DNA from: Streptomyces xanthochromogenes
Lineage (GTDB): Bacteria > Actinomycetota > Actinomycetes > Streptomycetales > Streptomycetaceae
Direction: 5' to 3'
Length of the DNA stretch: 64,000 bases
NCBI RefSeq assembly: GCF_014650455.1
Contig: NZ_BMUZ01000004.1
Span: 655,430 to 719,429 of the forward strand
Of the stretch, positions 1 to 8,172 are shown one piece after another (within the stretch, counting starts at the first letter, position 1; every line of letters begins with the position of its first letter). Under the pieces are notes generated by a model. That model had not been told where the DNA came from. It ran no database searches and saw nothing but the letters and a program-made list of their open reading frames with translations. The position numbers and the translations under genes are program-made.

Positions 1-1007
1 TGACCACTTCCGAGCGGTACACCCCTCAGCACAGCACCGGATCGGGCTTCGGAGCCCGCAGCACCACGGCGGACGTGCTCGCCGGGACCGACCTCACCGG
101 AAAGCTCGCGGTCGTCACCGGCGGCTACTCCGGCATCGGCCTGGCGACGACCCGCGCGCTCGCCGAGGCGGGCGCCCACGTCGTCGTCCCCTCCCGGCGG
201 CTCGACGTCGCCCGAGCGGCGGTCGCGGACATCGCGGACACGGAGGTCGACACGCTCGACCTCGCCGACCTCGACAGCGTGCGCGCCTTCGCCGACCGCT
301 TCCTCGCCTCCGGCCGCACCATCGACGTCCTGATCAACAGCGCCGGTGTGATGGCCTGCCCCGAAACCCGGGTGGGCCCGGGCTGGGAGGCCCAGTTCGC
401 CACGAACCACCTCGGGCACTACGCCCTGGTCAACCGGCTGTGGCCGGCCCTCGCCGACGGCGGCGCCCGGGTCGTGGCTGTCTCCTCGCGGGGCCACCAG
501 CTCTCCGCCATCCGCTGGGACGACCCGCACTTCCGGCTCGGCTACGAGAAGTGGCAGGCGTACGGGCAGGCCAAGACCGCCAACGTGCTGTTCGCCGTGC
601 ACCTCGACCGGCTGGGCCGGGACGCCGGAGTCCGCGCGTTCGCGGTACACCCCGGCGAGATCAACACCCCGCTGGTGCGCCACGTCACCGACGAGGAGCG
701 CGTCGCGGCGGGCTGGGTCGACGCCGAGGGCAACTGGTCGCTCGACTTCAAGACCCCCGAGCAGGGCGCCGCCACCCAGGTCTGGGCGGCGACCTCCCCG
801 CAGCTCGCCGGCCTCGGCGGCGTCTACTGCGAGGACTGCGACGTCGCCGAGCCCGCCGCCGCGGGTGCCAACGGGGTCACCGACGGGGAGCTCGACGCCG
901 AAGCGCTCACCGCCGGTGTGCGCCCGCACGCGACCGACCCCGAGCAGGCCGCCCGCCTGTGGGCGCTGTCCGCCGAGCTGACCGGCGTCGACGTGTTCGC
1001 CGCGTAG
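1..1007 (+). CDS. SDR-family NAD(P)-dependent oxidoreductase (start codon clipped by one base)
   Basis: Short-chain dehydrogenase/reductase, cytosolic, substrate unknown. The Rossmann motif TGGYSGIG, the NSAG core and the catalytic YGQAK (Y-x3-K) are visible. The frame is open from the first base: the window begins 'tg acc act tcc', so an A just before base 1 would give an ATG encoding MTTSERYTPQHSTGSGFG, the N-terminal extension typical of this Streptomyces subgroup. The internal GTG at 75 would remove that extension, so I treat the gene as missing only its first base. With the extension it is about 335 residues, longer than classical SDRs (about 250). It ends 47 nt before a convergent flavoprotein gene. 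Family assignment is firm; the upstream start is inference. Confidence 0.9.
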   Translation, partial: TTSERYTPQHSTGSGFGARSTTADVLAGTDLTGKLAVVTGGYSGIGLATTRALAEAGAHVVVPSRRLDVARAAVADIADTEVDTLDLADLDSVRAFADRFLASGRTIDVLINSAGVMACPETRVGPGWEAQFATNHLGHYALVNRLWPALADGGARVVAVSSRGHQLSAIRWDDPHFRLGYEKWQAYGQAKTANVLFAVHLDRLGRDAGVRAFAVHPGEINTPLVRHVTDEERVAAGWVDAEGNWSLDFKTPEQGAATQVWAATSPQLAGLGGVYCEDCDVAEPAAAGANGVTDGELDAEALTAGVRPHATDPEQAARLWALSAELTGVDVFAA

Positions 1008-1054
1008 GGACCGTCCGGCGGATCGGGTCGCCGTCGAGCGGCCCCGGGCCGGGC

Positions 1055-2494
1055 TCAGCCCCGGTAGGTCTCCAGGAGGCGCAGCCACACCTCGCTGATC
1101 GTCGGGTAGGAGGGGACGGCGTGCCACAGCCGCTCCAGCGGAACCTCGCCCGCGATGGCCACGGTCGCCGAGTGGATCAGCTCGCCGACGCCGGGCCCGA
1201 CGAAGGTGACTCCGAGCACGACTCCCCGGTCCTCGTCGACGACCATGCGGGCCCGGCCCGTGTAGCCGTCGGCGTAGAGCCCGGCGCCTGCGACGCCGCT
1301 CATGTCGTAGTCGACCGCCCGCACCCGGTGGCCCGCGGCCTGTGCCTCGGCGAGGGTGAGCCCGGCGGACGCGGCCTCGGGATCGGTGAAGACGACCTGC
1401 GGCACGGCCGCGTGGTCGGCGGTCGCCGCGTGGGCGCCCCAGGGGTCGCTCTCCAGGACCGGCGTCCCGGCGGCACGGGCCGCGATGGCCGCGCCCGAGA
1501 TCCTGGCCTGGTACTTGCCCTGGTGGGTCAGGAGCGCCCGGTGGTTCACATCGCCGACCGCGTACAGCCAGTCGCTGCCCTCGACGCGACAGGAGTCGTC
1601 GACGGGCAGCCAGGAGCCGGGCTCCAGGCCGACGGTCTCCAGGCCGATGTCGTCCGTGCGGGGGGCCCGGCCGGTCGCGAAGAGGATCTCGTCGGCCTCA
1701 AGGCGCTCGTCGCCCTCGGGCCCGCGCACCGAGACCGTCACCGCGCCGGTCGACACATTGCGTACGACGTCCGTGACCGAGGTGTGCGTCCGCAGCTCGG
1801 CGCCCGCCTCGCGCAGCGCGTCGGCGACCAGCTCCCCGGCGAACGGCTCCATCTTCGGCAGCAGCCCCTCGCCGCGCACCAGGACGGTGACCCGGGAGCC
1901 CAGGGCCTGCCAGGCGGTGGCCATCTCGACGGCCACCACTCCCCCGCCGACCACCACGAGCCGGCCCGGCGCCTGCTGTGCGCTGGTGGCCTCGCGGCTG
2001 GTCCAGGGGTTCACATCGGCGAGGCCCGGAAGGTCGGGGAGCTGGGCGCGGCTGCCGGTGCAGACGGCGACGGCGTGCCGGGCGGTGAGGACGTGGTGCT
2101 CGCCCTCGGGGCTGGTGACGCTGACCTTGCGGGTGCCGTACAGACGCCCGTGGCCGCGGTAGAGGTGGACGCCGATGCCGTCGAGCCACTCGACCTGGCC
2201 GTCGTCCTTCCAGTGCGAGGTGTAGTCGTCGCGGTGCTCCAGGACGGCCTGGACGTCGAGCGGGCCCTGCACCGACTGGCGCAGTCCCGGCACCCTGCGG
2301 GCCTCGGCCCGCGCGACGACCGGGCGGAGCAGGGCCTTGCTGGGCATGCAGGCCCAGTACGAGCACTCGCCCCCGACCAGTTCGCTCTCCACCACCGCAC
2401 AGCTCAGGCCGGCCGCGCGCACCCGGTCGGCGACGTTCTCGCCCACCGGTCCCGCACCCAGCACCACCACGTCGTATTCCTCGGCTTCCGTCAT
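1055..2494 (-). CDS. FAD-dependent pyridine-nucleotide disulfide oxidoreductase, mycothione/dihydrolipoamide reductase type
   Basis: 479-residue flavoprotein of the class I disulfide reductase family. It has an N-terminal FAD-binding GAGPVG motif (about 13-18), the redox pair C44-SYWA-C49 followed by MPSK, a second dinucleotide motif (VVGGGVVAVE), an ATGRAPRTDD segment, and a C-terminal dimerisation domain with the catalytic HAVPSYPTISE motif. Known members reduce mycothione, lipoamide or mercuric ion with NAD(P)H; no extra metal-binding cysteines are seen, so mercuric reductase is unlikely. I chose the ATG at 2494 (MTEAEEYDVVV) because the frame extends 25 unconserved codons further. It is divergent from thioredoxin, with about 125 bp between them, which suits a thiol-redox role. 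Exact substrate is not decidable here. Confidence 0.88.
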   Translation of the reverse strand: MTEAEEYDVVVLGAGPVGENVADRVRAAGLSCAVVESELVGGECSYWACMPSKALLRPVVARAEARRVPGLRQSVQGPLDVQAVLEHRDDYTSHWKDDGQVEWLDGIGVHLYRGHGRLYGTRKVSVTSPEGEHHVLTARHAVAVCTGSRAQLPDLPGLADVNPWTSREATSAQQAPGRLVVVGGGVVAVEMATAWQALGSRVTVLVRGEGLLPKMEPFAGELVADALREAGAELRTHTSVTDVVRNVSTGAVTVSVRGPEGDERLEADEILFATGRAPRTDDIGLETVGLEPGSWLPVDDSCRVEGSDWLYAVGDVNHRALLTHQGKYQARISGAAIAARAAGTPVLESDPWGAHAATADHAAVPQVVFTDPEAASAGLTLAEAQAAGHRVRAVDYDMSGVAGAGLYADGYTGRARMVVDEDRGVVLGVTFVGPGVGELIHSATVAIAGEVPLERLWHAVPSYPTISEVWLRLLETYRG

Positions 2495-2619
2495 ACGCAC
2501 AGTCTGGTGCCCGGTGTACTCGGTGGCCACAGGGGCACCCGCCAAGGATGGAATACCGCGTCCGAGCACGCGGTTGTGCGAAACGGTCCCACCCCCGGGG
2601 CCGGGAAGAGGTGTGAGTG

Positions 2620-3012
2620 ATGGCCACTGTCGAGCTGACCAAGGAGAACTTCGATTCGGTCGTGTCCGACAACGGGTTCGTGCTGATCGACTTCTGGGCG
2701 TCGTGGTGCGGCCCGTGCCGCCAGTTCGCCCCGGTGTACGAGGCCGCGTCCGAGCGCCATGACGACCTCGTCTTCGCGAAGGTGGACACCGAGGCCCAGC
2801 AGGAGCTGGCGCAGGCCTTCGAGATCCGGTCGATCCCGACCCTGATGATCGTCCGCGACAACGTGGCGGTCTTCGCCCAGCCGGGCGCGCTGCCCGAGGC
2901 GGCCCTGGAGGACGTCATCGGCCAGGCCCGCGGGCTGGACATGGACGAGGTCCGCAAGTCGGTCGAGGCGGCACAGCAGCAGGCGCAGCAGCAGACCCCG
3001 CAGCAGGACTGA
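2620..3012 (+). CDS. trxA: Thioredoxin
   Basis: Small cytosolic dithiol-disulfide oxidoreductase of 130 residues. The active site WCGPC lies at residues 29-33 and the cis-proline at SIPTL. The family is normally 105-110 residues; here a Gln-rich tail (QQQAQQQTPQQD) adds about 20. A GTG lies directly before the ATG at 2617, so the start could be one codon earlier; the purine-rich GGGAAGAGG about 10 nt upstream serves as ribosome binding site. It is divergent from the disulfide reductase at 1055-2494 and followed by a strong hairpin. Streptomyces carry several thioredoxins, so the gene letter is not certain. Confidence 0.92.
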   Translation: MATVELTKENFDSVVSDNGFVLIDFWASWCGPCRQFAPVYEAASERHDDLVFAKVDTEAQQELAQAFEIRSIPTLMIVRDNVAVFAQPGALPEAALEDVIGQARGLDMDEVRKSVEAAQQQAQQQTPQQD

Positions 3013-3040
3013 ACGCGCGGCCGCAGGGCCCTCCCGCGGC

Positions 3041-3077
3041 GCACGGCCCCCTCCCCTTCCGGGGCAGGGGGCCGTGC
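3041..3077 (+). terminator. Rho-independent-type terminator hairpin after thioredoxin
   Basis: Arm GCACGGCCCCCTCCCC (3041-3056), 4-nt loop, then GGGGCAGGGGGCCGTGC with one extra base. The stem is very GC-rich and lacks a T-run, as is usual in Streptomyces. Confidence 0.75.
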
Positions 3078-3313
3078 CGCGTCCGGGGGCGGAATGCGCC
3101 ATTGCTGGGTGTGCCGGGCAGCATCGATTATCGGTCAGGCGTTCGGCCGCGGCCGTGGGCCGCGCCCCCTCCGGGCTGCGGACGGTATTCCGTCAAGAGC
3201 CCAACCGGCTTCGTCCGACGGCCAGTTCGTGCCCGCCGGGTTCGAGCCAGCAGCTCCTCACCATGTGCGGATCCGGCGGACGTTGCGTGGTCTTCCTCCT
3301 ACTCTCCGTCCTC

Positions 3314-3844
3314 ATGCGAATCACACACCTGAGGCGTTTCGGCCTCGCCGCTGCCCTTGCCTCCTCCCTCGCCCTGTTCGGCATGGGCCAGTCCGCCAGT
3401 GCCGCCACCCCGGACGTGAGCTTCAGCGCGGACGCGACCACGGCCACGCCCGGCAGCACGGTCAACCTGAGCATGACCTTCACGAACAACCAGACCACCG
3501 ATGTGTGGTTCGTCTACCAGTCGGTGCAGCCGACCTGGGCGACCACCCAGCGCGCCGACCTCAAGTACGCGCTCGCCTCGTGTTCCGGGACCGGCGTGAC
3601 CTGCACCGGGACCGGCACCACCACGATCGGGGTCAACTACTCCGTGCCGGTCGCGCCCGGCACCAGCCGCACGGTCACCATCCCGGTCCAGGTGGCCGCG
3701 GACTCGGGCTGCAACGGCAACATCGCGTTCTACTCGTACGTCTACTACGAGTACAACGACAGCCAGAGCCACAAGGACGGCACCTTCAACTCCCCGACGC
3801 TGCGGGTCAACTGCGCCACTCCCACCCCGGCAGGCACCCGCTAG
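3314..3844 (+). CDS. Small secreted protein of unknown function
   Basis: 176 residues. The N-terminus MRITHLRRFGLAAALASSLA is a Sec signal peptide, with cleavage predicted after SASA (about residue 33). The mature part is rich in Thr/Ser with a beta-sandwich look ('TATPGSTVNLSMTFTNNQT...VPVAPGTSRTVTIPVQV'), similar in style to DUF11/CARDB-like extracellular modules. It has three or four cysteines (ASCSGTGVTC, DSGC, VNC) that could form disulfides. The frame is open further upstream, but the ATG at 3314 is the only start giving a clean signal peptide. No good Shine-Dalgarno is visible. No enzyme motif is recognised; a cell-wall or exopolymer-associated role is possible from its neighbourhood only. 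Confidence 0.72.
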   Translation: MRITHLRRFGLAAALASSLALFGMGQSASAATPDVSFSADATTATPGSTVNLSMTFTNNQTTDVWFVYQSVQPTWATTQRADLKYALASCSGTGVTCTGTGTTTIGVNYSVPVAPGTSRTVTIPVQVAADSGCNGNIAFYSYVYYEYNDSQSHKDGTFNSPTLRVNCATPTPAGTR

Positions 3845-4343
3845 CACCACACCGGCCGCCCTTCTCCGCGGCCCACGTTCGCCGGTCGGCCCATCCCCCC
3901 GGGTCGGCCGGTTTCGTGTGTCTGAAAACCACCTTCGACGGCGCGGATTCGAGCGGATGTTTCGCTCGTGTGGCCGAAAACCGTATACGTCCCGGAACGC
4001 CTGGTTGTCTGGACCATTGGTGGTTTGCGCCCGCGTGCGCCCCCTGTACCGAAAGCGGTTACCCCGCCGGACTGCTCCGATTTTCCGGGCCCGGCGCATC
4101 CCGGCGCGAAGGACCGGAACGGCTCACACCGGTTCGTGCACCGGCCTGCGCCCCATCACGTAGCCCACATTTTTTCGTCATGTTTCACAGTAGCCACTCG
4201 AAAACTCCTCGAAGACCCGCACTATGTGACGCGTCAGAGCGGAACGGCAGGCCCTCCTCATCGGGGCGCGGCCGTTGCGCCGTGGGCGGGGTCCGCACAG
4301 GCAGGGGAGCCGAACGGACCTCCAGGGGAGGGGACTTCACCGC
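3845..4343 (+). promoter_or_regulatory. 499-bp non-coding leader of the exopolysaccharide cluster
   Basis: No convincing gene lies here; the open frames lack coding bias. The stretch about 3910-4240 is clearly less GC-rich than its surroundings and contains ATTTTTTCGTC and a perfect 10-bp palindrome TGACGCGTCA at 4227-4236. A strong Shine-Dalgarno, AGGGGAGGGGAC (4323-4334), ends the region just before the GTG at 4344. A long regulated 5' region is likely; promoter elements cannot be fixed by eye. Confidence 0.5.
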
Positions 4344-6521
4344 GTGAAGCGGAATACACACCGCAGCAGACACATCACCGGCCTGGCTGCAGGCACGGTT
4401 CTGCTGGCCATGGGCCTACCGGCGGCGCCGGCGTACTCGGCGACGCCCGCGCCGCGCGTCGACCTCAAGGTCCTGGTCGTGTCGGACGGCGGGCCCGCCA
4501 CCGATGCCATCACCGCCGAGCTCGACGGCGAGGGCACTCCGTACACCGAGGTCGATCTGACGCAGTCCGGCCGCCCCGTGATCGACCAGGCGTTCCTCGC
4601 CGACACCGTGAACGGCGCGCCCCGGGCCAAGTTCCAGGCCGTGGTGCTGCCGAACGACAACCCCTTCCCGGCCGGCTCCGCCGAAATGGCCGCGCTCTCC
4701 GCGTACGAGAAGACGTATGCGATACCCCAGGTCGACGCCTACACCTACGCGCGTCCGCAGGTGGGTCTGCAGCCGGCCGCCACGAGCGGCTACAGCGGCT
4801 CGGTGGACGGCATCAAGGCCCAGGTGACCGCCGCCGGGCGCGGCACCGGACCGTTCGGCTACCTCAACGGGAGCGTGCCGTTCGAGGACAACTCCCCCTC
4901 GGTGGGAGAGAGTTACGCCTTCCTCGCCCAGCCGGCCGCGGGCGCGGACTTCACGAGCTACGTCGAGGCGCCGATCCCCGGCAAGTCCGGCAACGGCAGC
5001 CTCGTCGGCGAATACCGCCACGACGGGCGCCGCGAGCTGGTCGTCACCTTCGCGTACAACCAGTACCAGGAGCAGTTCAAGCTGCTCGCCCGGGGCATCG
5101 TCGACTGGATGACGCAGAACGTCCGGCTCGGCGCCTCCCGGAACTACTTCGCGGTCCACGTGGACGACGTCTTCGCCGGTGACGACCGGTGGGACTCCAC
5201 CCTCAACTGCACGCCGGGCGACGTGGACTGCCCGCCCGGGCAGGGCGTCGAGGACTCCATCCGGATGACCCCGGCCGACGTGAAGAACGCCGTCGCCTGG
5301 GAGAAGTCCCGCGGCTTCACGCTCGACCTCGCCTACAACGGCGGCGGCAGCGTCGAGTACCGCGAGAACCACAACGGCGCCGACGAGCTGGCCGACGAAT
5401 TCGTAGCGTCCAAGGGCGACTTCCGCTGGATCAACCACACCTACGACCACGCTTTCCTGGGCTGCGAGCAGAACGTCACGGTCGTGCCGTGGAAGTGCGC
5501 GACGAACCCGGACGGCTCCACCAAGTACGTCAGCCAGTCGGAGATATCCAAGGAGATATCCGACAACCAGCAGTGGGCACAGGGTGCCGGACTTCCGGTC
5601 GAGTCCGACGAGTTGGTCACCGGAGAGCACTCCGGCATGAAGCTCCTGCCCCAACAGCCGCAGGACAACCCCTACTTGGCGCCCTCCCTCACCACGAACA
5701 GGATCGCGTGGCTGGGTGCCGACATGTCGCGCGACCCCGAGCAGCGACAGGTCGGCCCGGCGCTCACCGTCGCCCGCTACCCGATCAACATCTTCTACAA
5801 CGCGGGCCACGCCACCGAGCAGGTCGACGAGTACAACTGGATCTACACCAGCCGCACCCAGGGCGGCAGCGGTCTGTGCGACGACCTGCCGAACACCACG
5901 TGTCTGCCCGCGCCGCTCGACCCGGCCACCGGGTACGCGGGCCACATCGTGCCCCTGGAGACCCGGGTCGCCCTCGGCCATGTGCTCGGCAACGACCCCA
6001 GGCCGCACTTCATCCACCAGTCCAACCTCGCCGAGGACCGGATCGGTTACCCCGTGCTCGACGGGGTGCTCGACCAGTACAAGGCGCTGTACGCGGCGAG
6101 CGCGCCGCTGGTGAACCTGCGGATGAAGGACATCGGCGCCGAGCTGCGCAACCGGGGCGCCTGGAACGCCGCGGTCAAGGCCGGCCAGGTCACCGCGTAC
6201 CGGATCGGCGACAGCGTGACCGTGCAGGCCCCCTCGGGCGTGGCCGTCACCGCGACGATGCCGAACGGCACCAGCCAGGTCCTGGGCAGCGGCACCACCG
6301 CGTTCGGCCAGGCCTATGCCGGGAGCGTGTCCGGCTGGGTGTCGCCGGCGTCCGGGCAGAGCAGCGTCGCCCTGTCCCTGGCTCCGGCCCCCGCGCGGGC
6401 CCTGGCCCCGCAGTCCCGCCCGGCGGCCTCCGCCGGGCGCGCGACACCGGGGAGCGCACCGCACACGCCGGTCCCCGCCGGTGTCACCAAGCCGGTTCCG
6501 TACAGCGCCGAGCGGCGCTGA
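4344..6521 (+). CDS. Secreted Agd3-like (CE18-type) polysaccharide deacetylase
   Basis: 725 residues, exported. GTG start follows a strong Shine-Dalgarno; the signal peptide ends near AYSA (about residue 35). The central part has the catalytic layout of NodB-fold metal-dependent deacetylases in the arrangement of fungal Agd3: HVDDVF (D274, D275: base and metal ligand), NHTYDH (H365 and H369, a metal-binding HxxxH pair) and a late FIHQS histidine (H558). The long N-terminal beta-rich half fits the region that carries CBM87 in Agd3. The C-terminus is a Pro/Ala-rich tail. Agd3 removes N-acetyl groups from GalNAc in galactosaminogalactan; an analogous extracellular N-deacetylation is inferred. 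First gene of a co-directional cluster with GH135- and GH114-type genes. Substrate unproven. Confidence 0.78.
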   Translation: MKRNTHRSRHITGLAAGTVLLAMGLPAAPAYSATPAPRVDLKVLVVSDGGPATDAITAELDGEGTPYTEVDLTQSGRPVIDQAFLADTVNGAPRAKFQAVVLPNDNPFPAGSAEMAALSAYEKTYAIPQVDAYTYARPQVGLQPAATSGYSGSVDGIKAQVTAAGRGTGPFGYLNGSVPFEDNSPSVGESYAFLAQPAAGADFTSYVEAPIPGKSGNGSLVGEYRHDGRRELVVTFAYNQYQEQFKLLARGIVDWMTQNVRLGASRNYFAVHVDDVFAGDDRWDSTLNCTPGDVDCPPGQGVEDSIRMTPADVKNAVAWEKSRGFTLDLAYNGGGSVEYRENHNGADELADEFVASKGDFRWINHTYDHAFLGCEQNVTVVPWKCATNPDGSTKYVSQSEISKEISDNQQWAQGAGLPVESDELVTGEHSGMKLLPQQPQDNPYLAPSLTTNRIAWLGADMSRDPEQRQVGPALTVARYPINIFYNAGHATEQVDEYNWIYTSRTQGGSGLCDDLPNTTCLPAPLDPATGYAGHIVPLETRVALGHVLGNDPRPHFIHQSNLAEDRIGYPVLDGVLDQYKALYAASAPLVNLRMKDIGAELRNRGAWNAAVKAGQVTAYRIGDSVTVQAPSGVAVTATMPNGTSQVLGSGTTAFGQAYAGSVSGWVSPASGQSSVALSLAPAPARALAPQSRPAASAGRATPGSAPHTPVPAGVTKPVPYSAERR

Positions 6522-6621
6522 CACCGGTCCGCTCCAGCTCCGAAGGTCCGCCGCCACCGCGGCGGCGGACCGCGGGGCCGTATTCACCACCCACCGCTCT
6601 CTTCAGCCGCGGAGCGCATGC

Positions 6622-8172
6622 ATGCACGTACCACACCGCGCGCCGCGCTCCGGCGCGGCGCGGGTCACCCTGCTCACCGAGGGCACCTATCCGCACAGCC
6701 ACGGCGGGGTGAGCGTCTGGTGCGACCAGCTCGTCACCGGAATGCCCGACATCGACTTCGACATCATCGCGGTCACCGGTACCGGACGCGAAGCCACCGT
6801 CTGGGACCTCCCGCCGCACGCCTCCGAGGCCGTCTCGGTCCCCATGTGGGGTCCCGCGCCCGGTGGTTCGGCCCCGCGGGGCCGACAGGAACGGCGCCTC
6901 ATGGCCGCGTACGAACGCTTCCTGACCGCCCTGCTCGACCCCTCGGCCGAGGACGGTTTCGGGCCGGCCCTGTACGAGATGGCCCGGGCCGCCCGCGACG
7001 GACAGCTCAGCCCCGCGCTGCGCGGTGACGCGGCGATACGGGTCCTCACCGAGGTGTGGAACCGGCCGGGGCTCGCGGTGCGCGAGGCCCGGCCGACGTT
7101 GCACGACGCGGTCACCGCGACCGCGCTCCTGGAGCACGCGCTGCGGCCGCTCGCCGCGGCCCCGCCCACCCACGGCGTCTCGCACGCGGTCAGCGGGGGC
7201 GTGGCGGTGCTTCCCGGCCTCGTCGGCGCCGAACTCCACGGCGTGCCGCTGCTGTTGACCGAACACGGGGTCTATCTGCGCGAGCGCTACCTCGGCTACC
7301 GCACCGCGCCCTACCGCTGGCCGGTCAAGGCCGTCCTGCTGGGGTTCTTCCGGCTGCTCGCCGAGGAAACGTACCGCCGGGCCGCGCTGATCACGCCGGG
7401 CAACCAGTACAACCGGCTGTGGGAGGAGCAGGGCGGGGCCGACCCCCAGCTCATACGCACCGTCTACAACGGGGTCGACCCGGCGGCATTCCCGCCCGCC
7501 GGACCCGAGCCGACCGCACCGACGCTCAGCTGGGCGGGGCGGGTCGACCCGATCAAGGACCTGGAGACGCTCATCCGCGCCTTCGCCAAGGTGCGTGCCG
7601 AGCTGCCCGAGGCGACGCTGCGGCTGTTCGGCGGCACGCCCCGGGGCGGCGAGGCCTACCGGGAGCGCTGCGAGGCGCTCGCCCAATCGCTCGACCAAGG
7701 CGGGGCGGTCACCTTCGAGGGCCGCGTCGAGGACATCAGGGACGCCTACGCCGCGGGGAACGTGGTCATGCTGTCCAGCATCAGCGAGGGCTTCCCCTTC
7801 ACGCTCATCGAGGCGATGAGCTGCGGCCGGGCCACGGTCTCGACGGATGTGGGCGGGGTGCGCGAGGCGGTCGGCGAGACCGGTCTCGTGGTGCCGCCGC
7901 GCGATCCGGCCGCGATGGCGGCGGCCGCTCTGGAGCTCCTGGGCGATCCGGCCCGTCGGGCGGCGATGGGGGAAGCGGCGCGGCTGCGCGTCGTCGAGCA
8001 GTTCACCCTGCGCCAGACCGTCGACACCTTCCGGGCCATCTATCTCGAACTCTCCGCACGCGACCGGCTCGTCCCGGCGCGGCGCAGGGACGACAGCGAG
8101 GACGCCACCATGGCGCTGCGCCTGGTACGGGCCGGGGTGCCGGCCGATGAGCTGAGCCGGGTGGCGGGGTGA
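6622..8172 (+). CDS. PelF-like GT4 glycosyltransferase (DUF3492)
   Basis: 516-residue cytosolic glycosyltransferase. The N-terminal block LLTEGTYPHSHGGVSVWCDQ is the DUF3492 signature found in PelF, the polymerising transferase for Pel. The C-terminal half is GT4: SWAGRVDPIKDLETLIRAF, then SEGFPFTLIEAMSCGRATVSTDVGG, which holds the E-x7-E nucleotide-sugar motif. Two ATGs lie close together; the one at 6622 is in frame. PelF uses UDP-GalNAc/GlcNAc; the donor here is inferred to be a UDP-hexosamine or derived deoxysugar. The stop overlaps the next start by 4 bp (GTGA), indicating translational coupling to the membrane protein. Confidence 0.88.
   Translation: MHVPHRAPRSGAARVTLLTEGTYPHSHGGVSVWCDQLVTGMPDIDFDIIAVTGTGREATVWDLPPHASEAVSVPMWGPAPGGSAPRGRQERRLMAAYERFLTALLDPSAEDGFGPALYEMARAARDGQLSPALRGDAAIRVLTEVWNRPGLAVREARPTLHDAVTATALLEHALRPLAAAPPTHGVSHAVSGGVAVLPGLVGAELHGVPLLLTEHGVYLRERYLGYRTAPYRWPVKAVLLGFFRLLAEETYRRAALITPGNQYNRLWEEQGGADPQLIRTVYNGVDPAAFPPAGPEPTAPTLSWAGRVDPIKDLETLIRAFAKVRAELPEATLRLFGGTPRGGEAYRERCEALAQSLDQGGAVTFEGRVEDIRDAYAAGNVVMLSSISEGFPFTLIEAMSCGRATVSTDVGGVREAVGETGLVVPPRDPAAMAAAALELLGDPARRAAMGEAARLRVVEQFTLRQTVDTFRAIYLELSARDRLVPARRRDDSEDATMALRLVRAGVPADELSRVAG

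Noticed and set aside
1055..2494. Mercuric reductase
   Set aside because: The redox CxxxxC is present, but there is no N-terminal metal-binding domain or C-terminal vicinal cysteine pair, and no mer genes are nearby.
440..2620. 726-residue plus-strand open frame
   Set aside because: It runs through the SDR gene and antisense to the flavoprotein, is Arg/Pro/Gly-rich without motifs, and reflects the high GC of the third positions of the real genes.
4227..4236. TGACGCGTCA as a BldD box
   Set aside because: BldD sites need TNAC and GTNA separated by about five bases; here the spacing is two. It is recorded only as a palindrome.
4416..6590. 724-residue minus-strand open frame
   Set aside because: Antisense shadow of the Agd3-like deacetylase; low-complexity Val/Gly/Arg composition and no recognisable domain.
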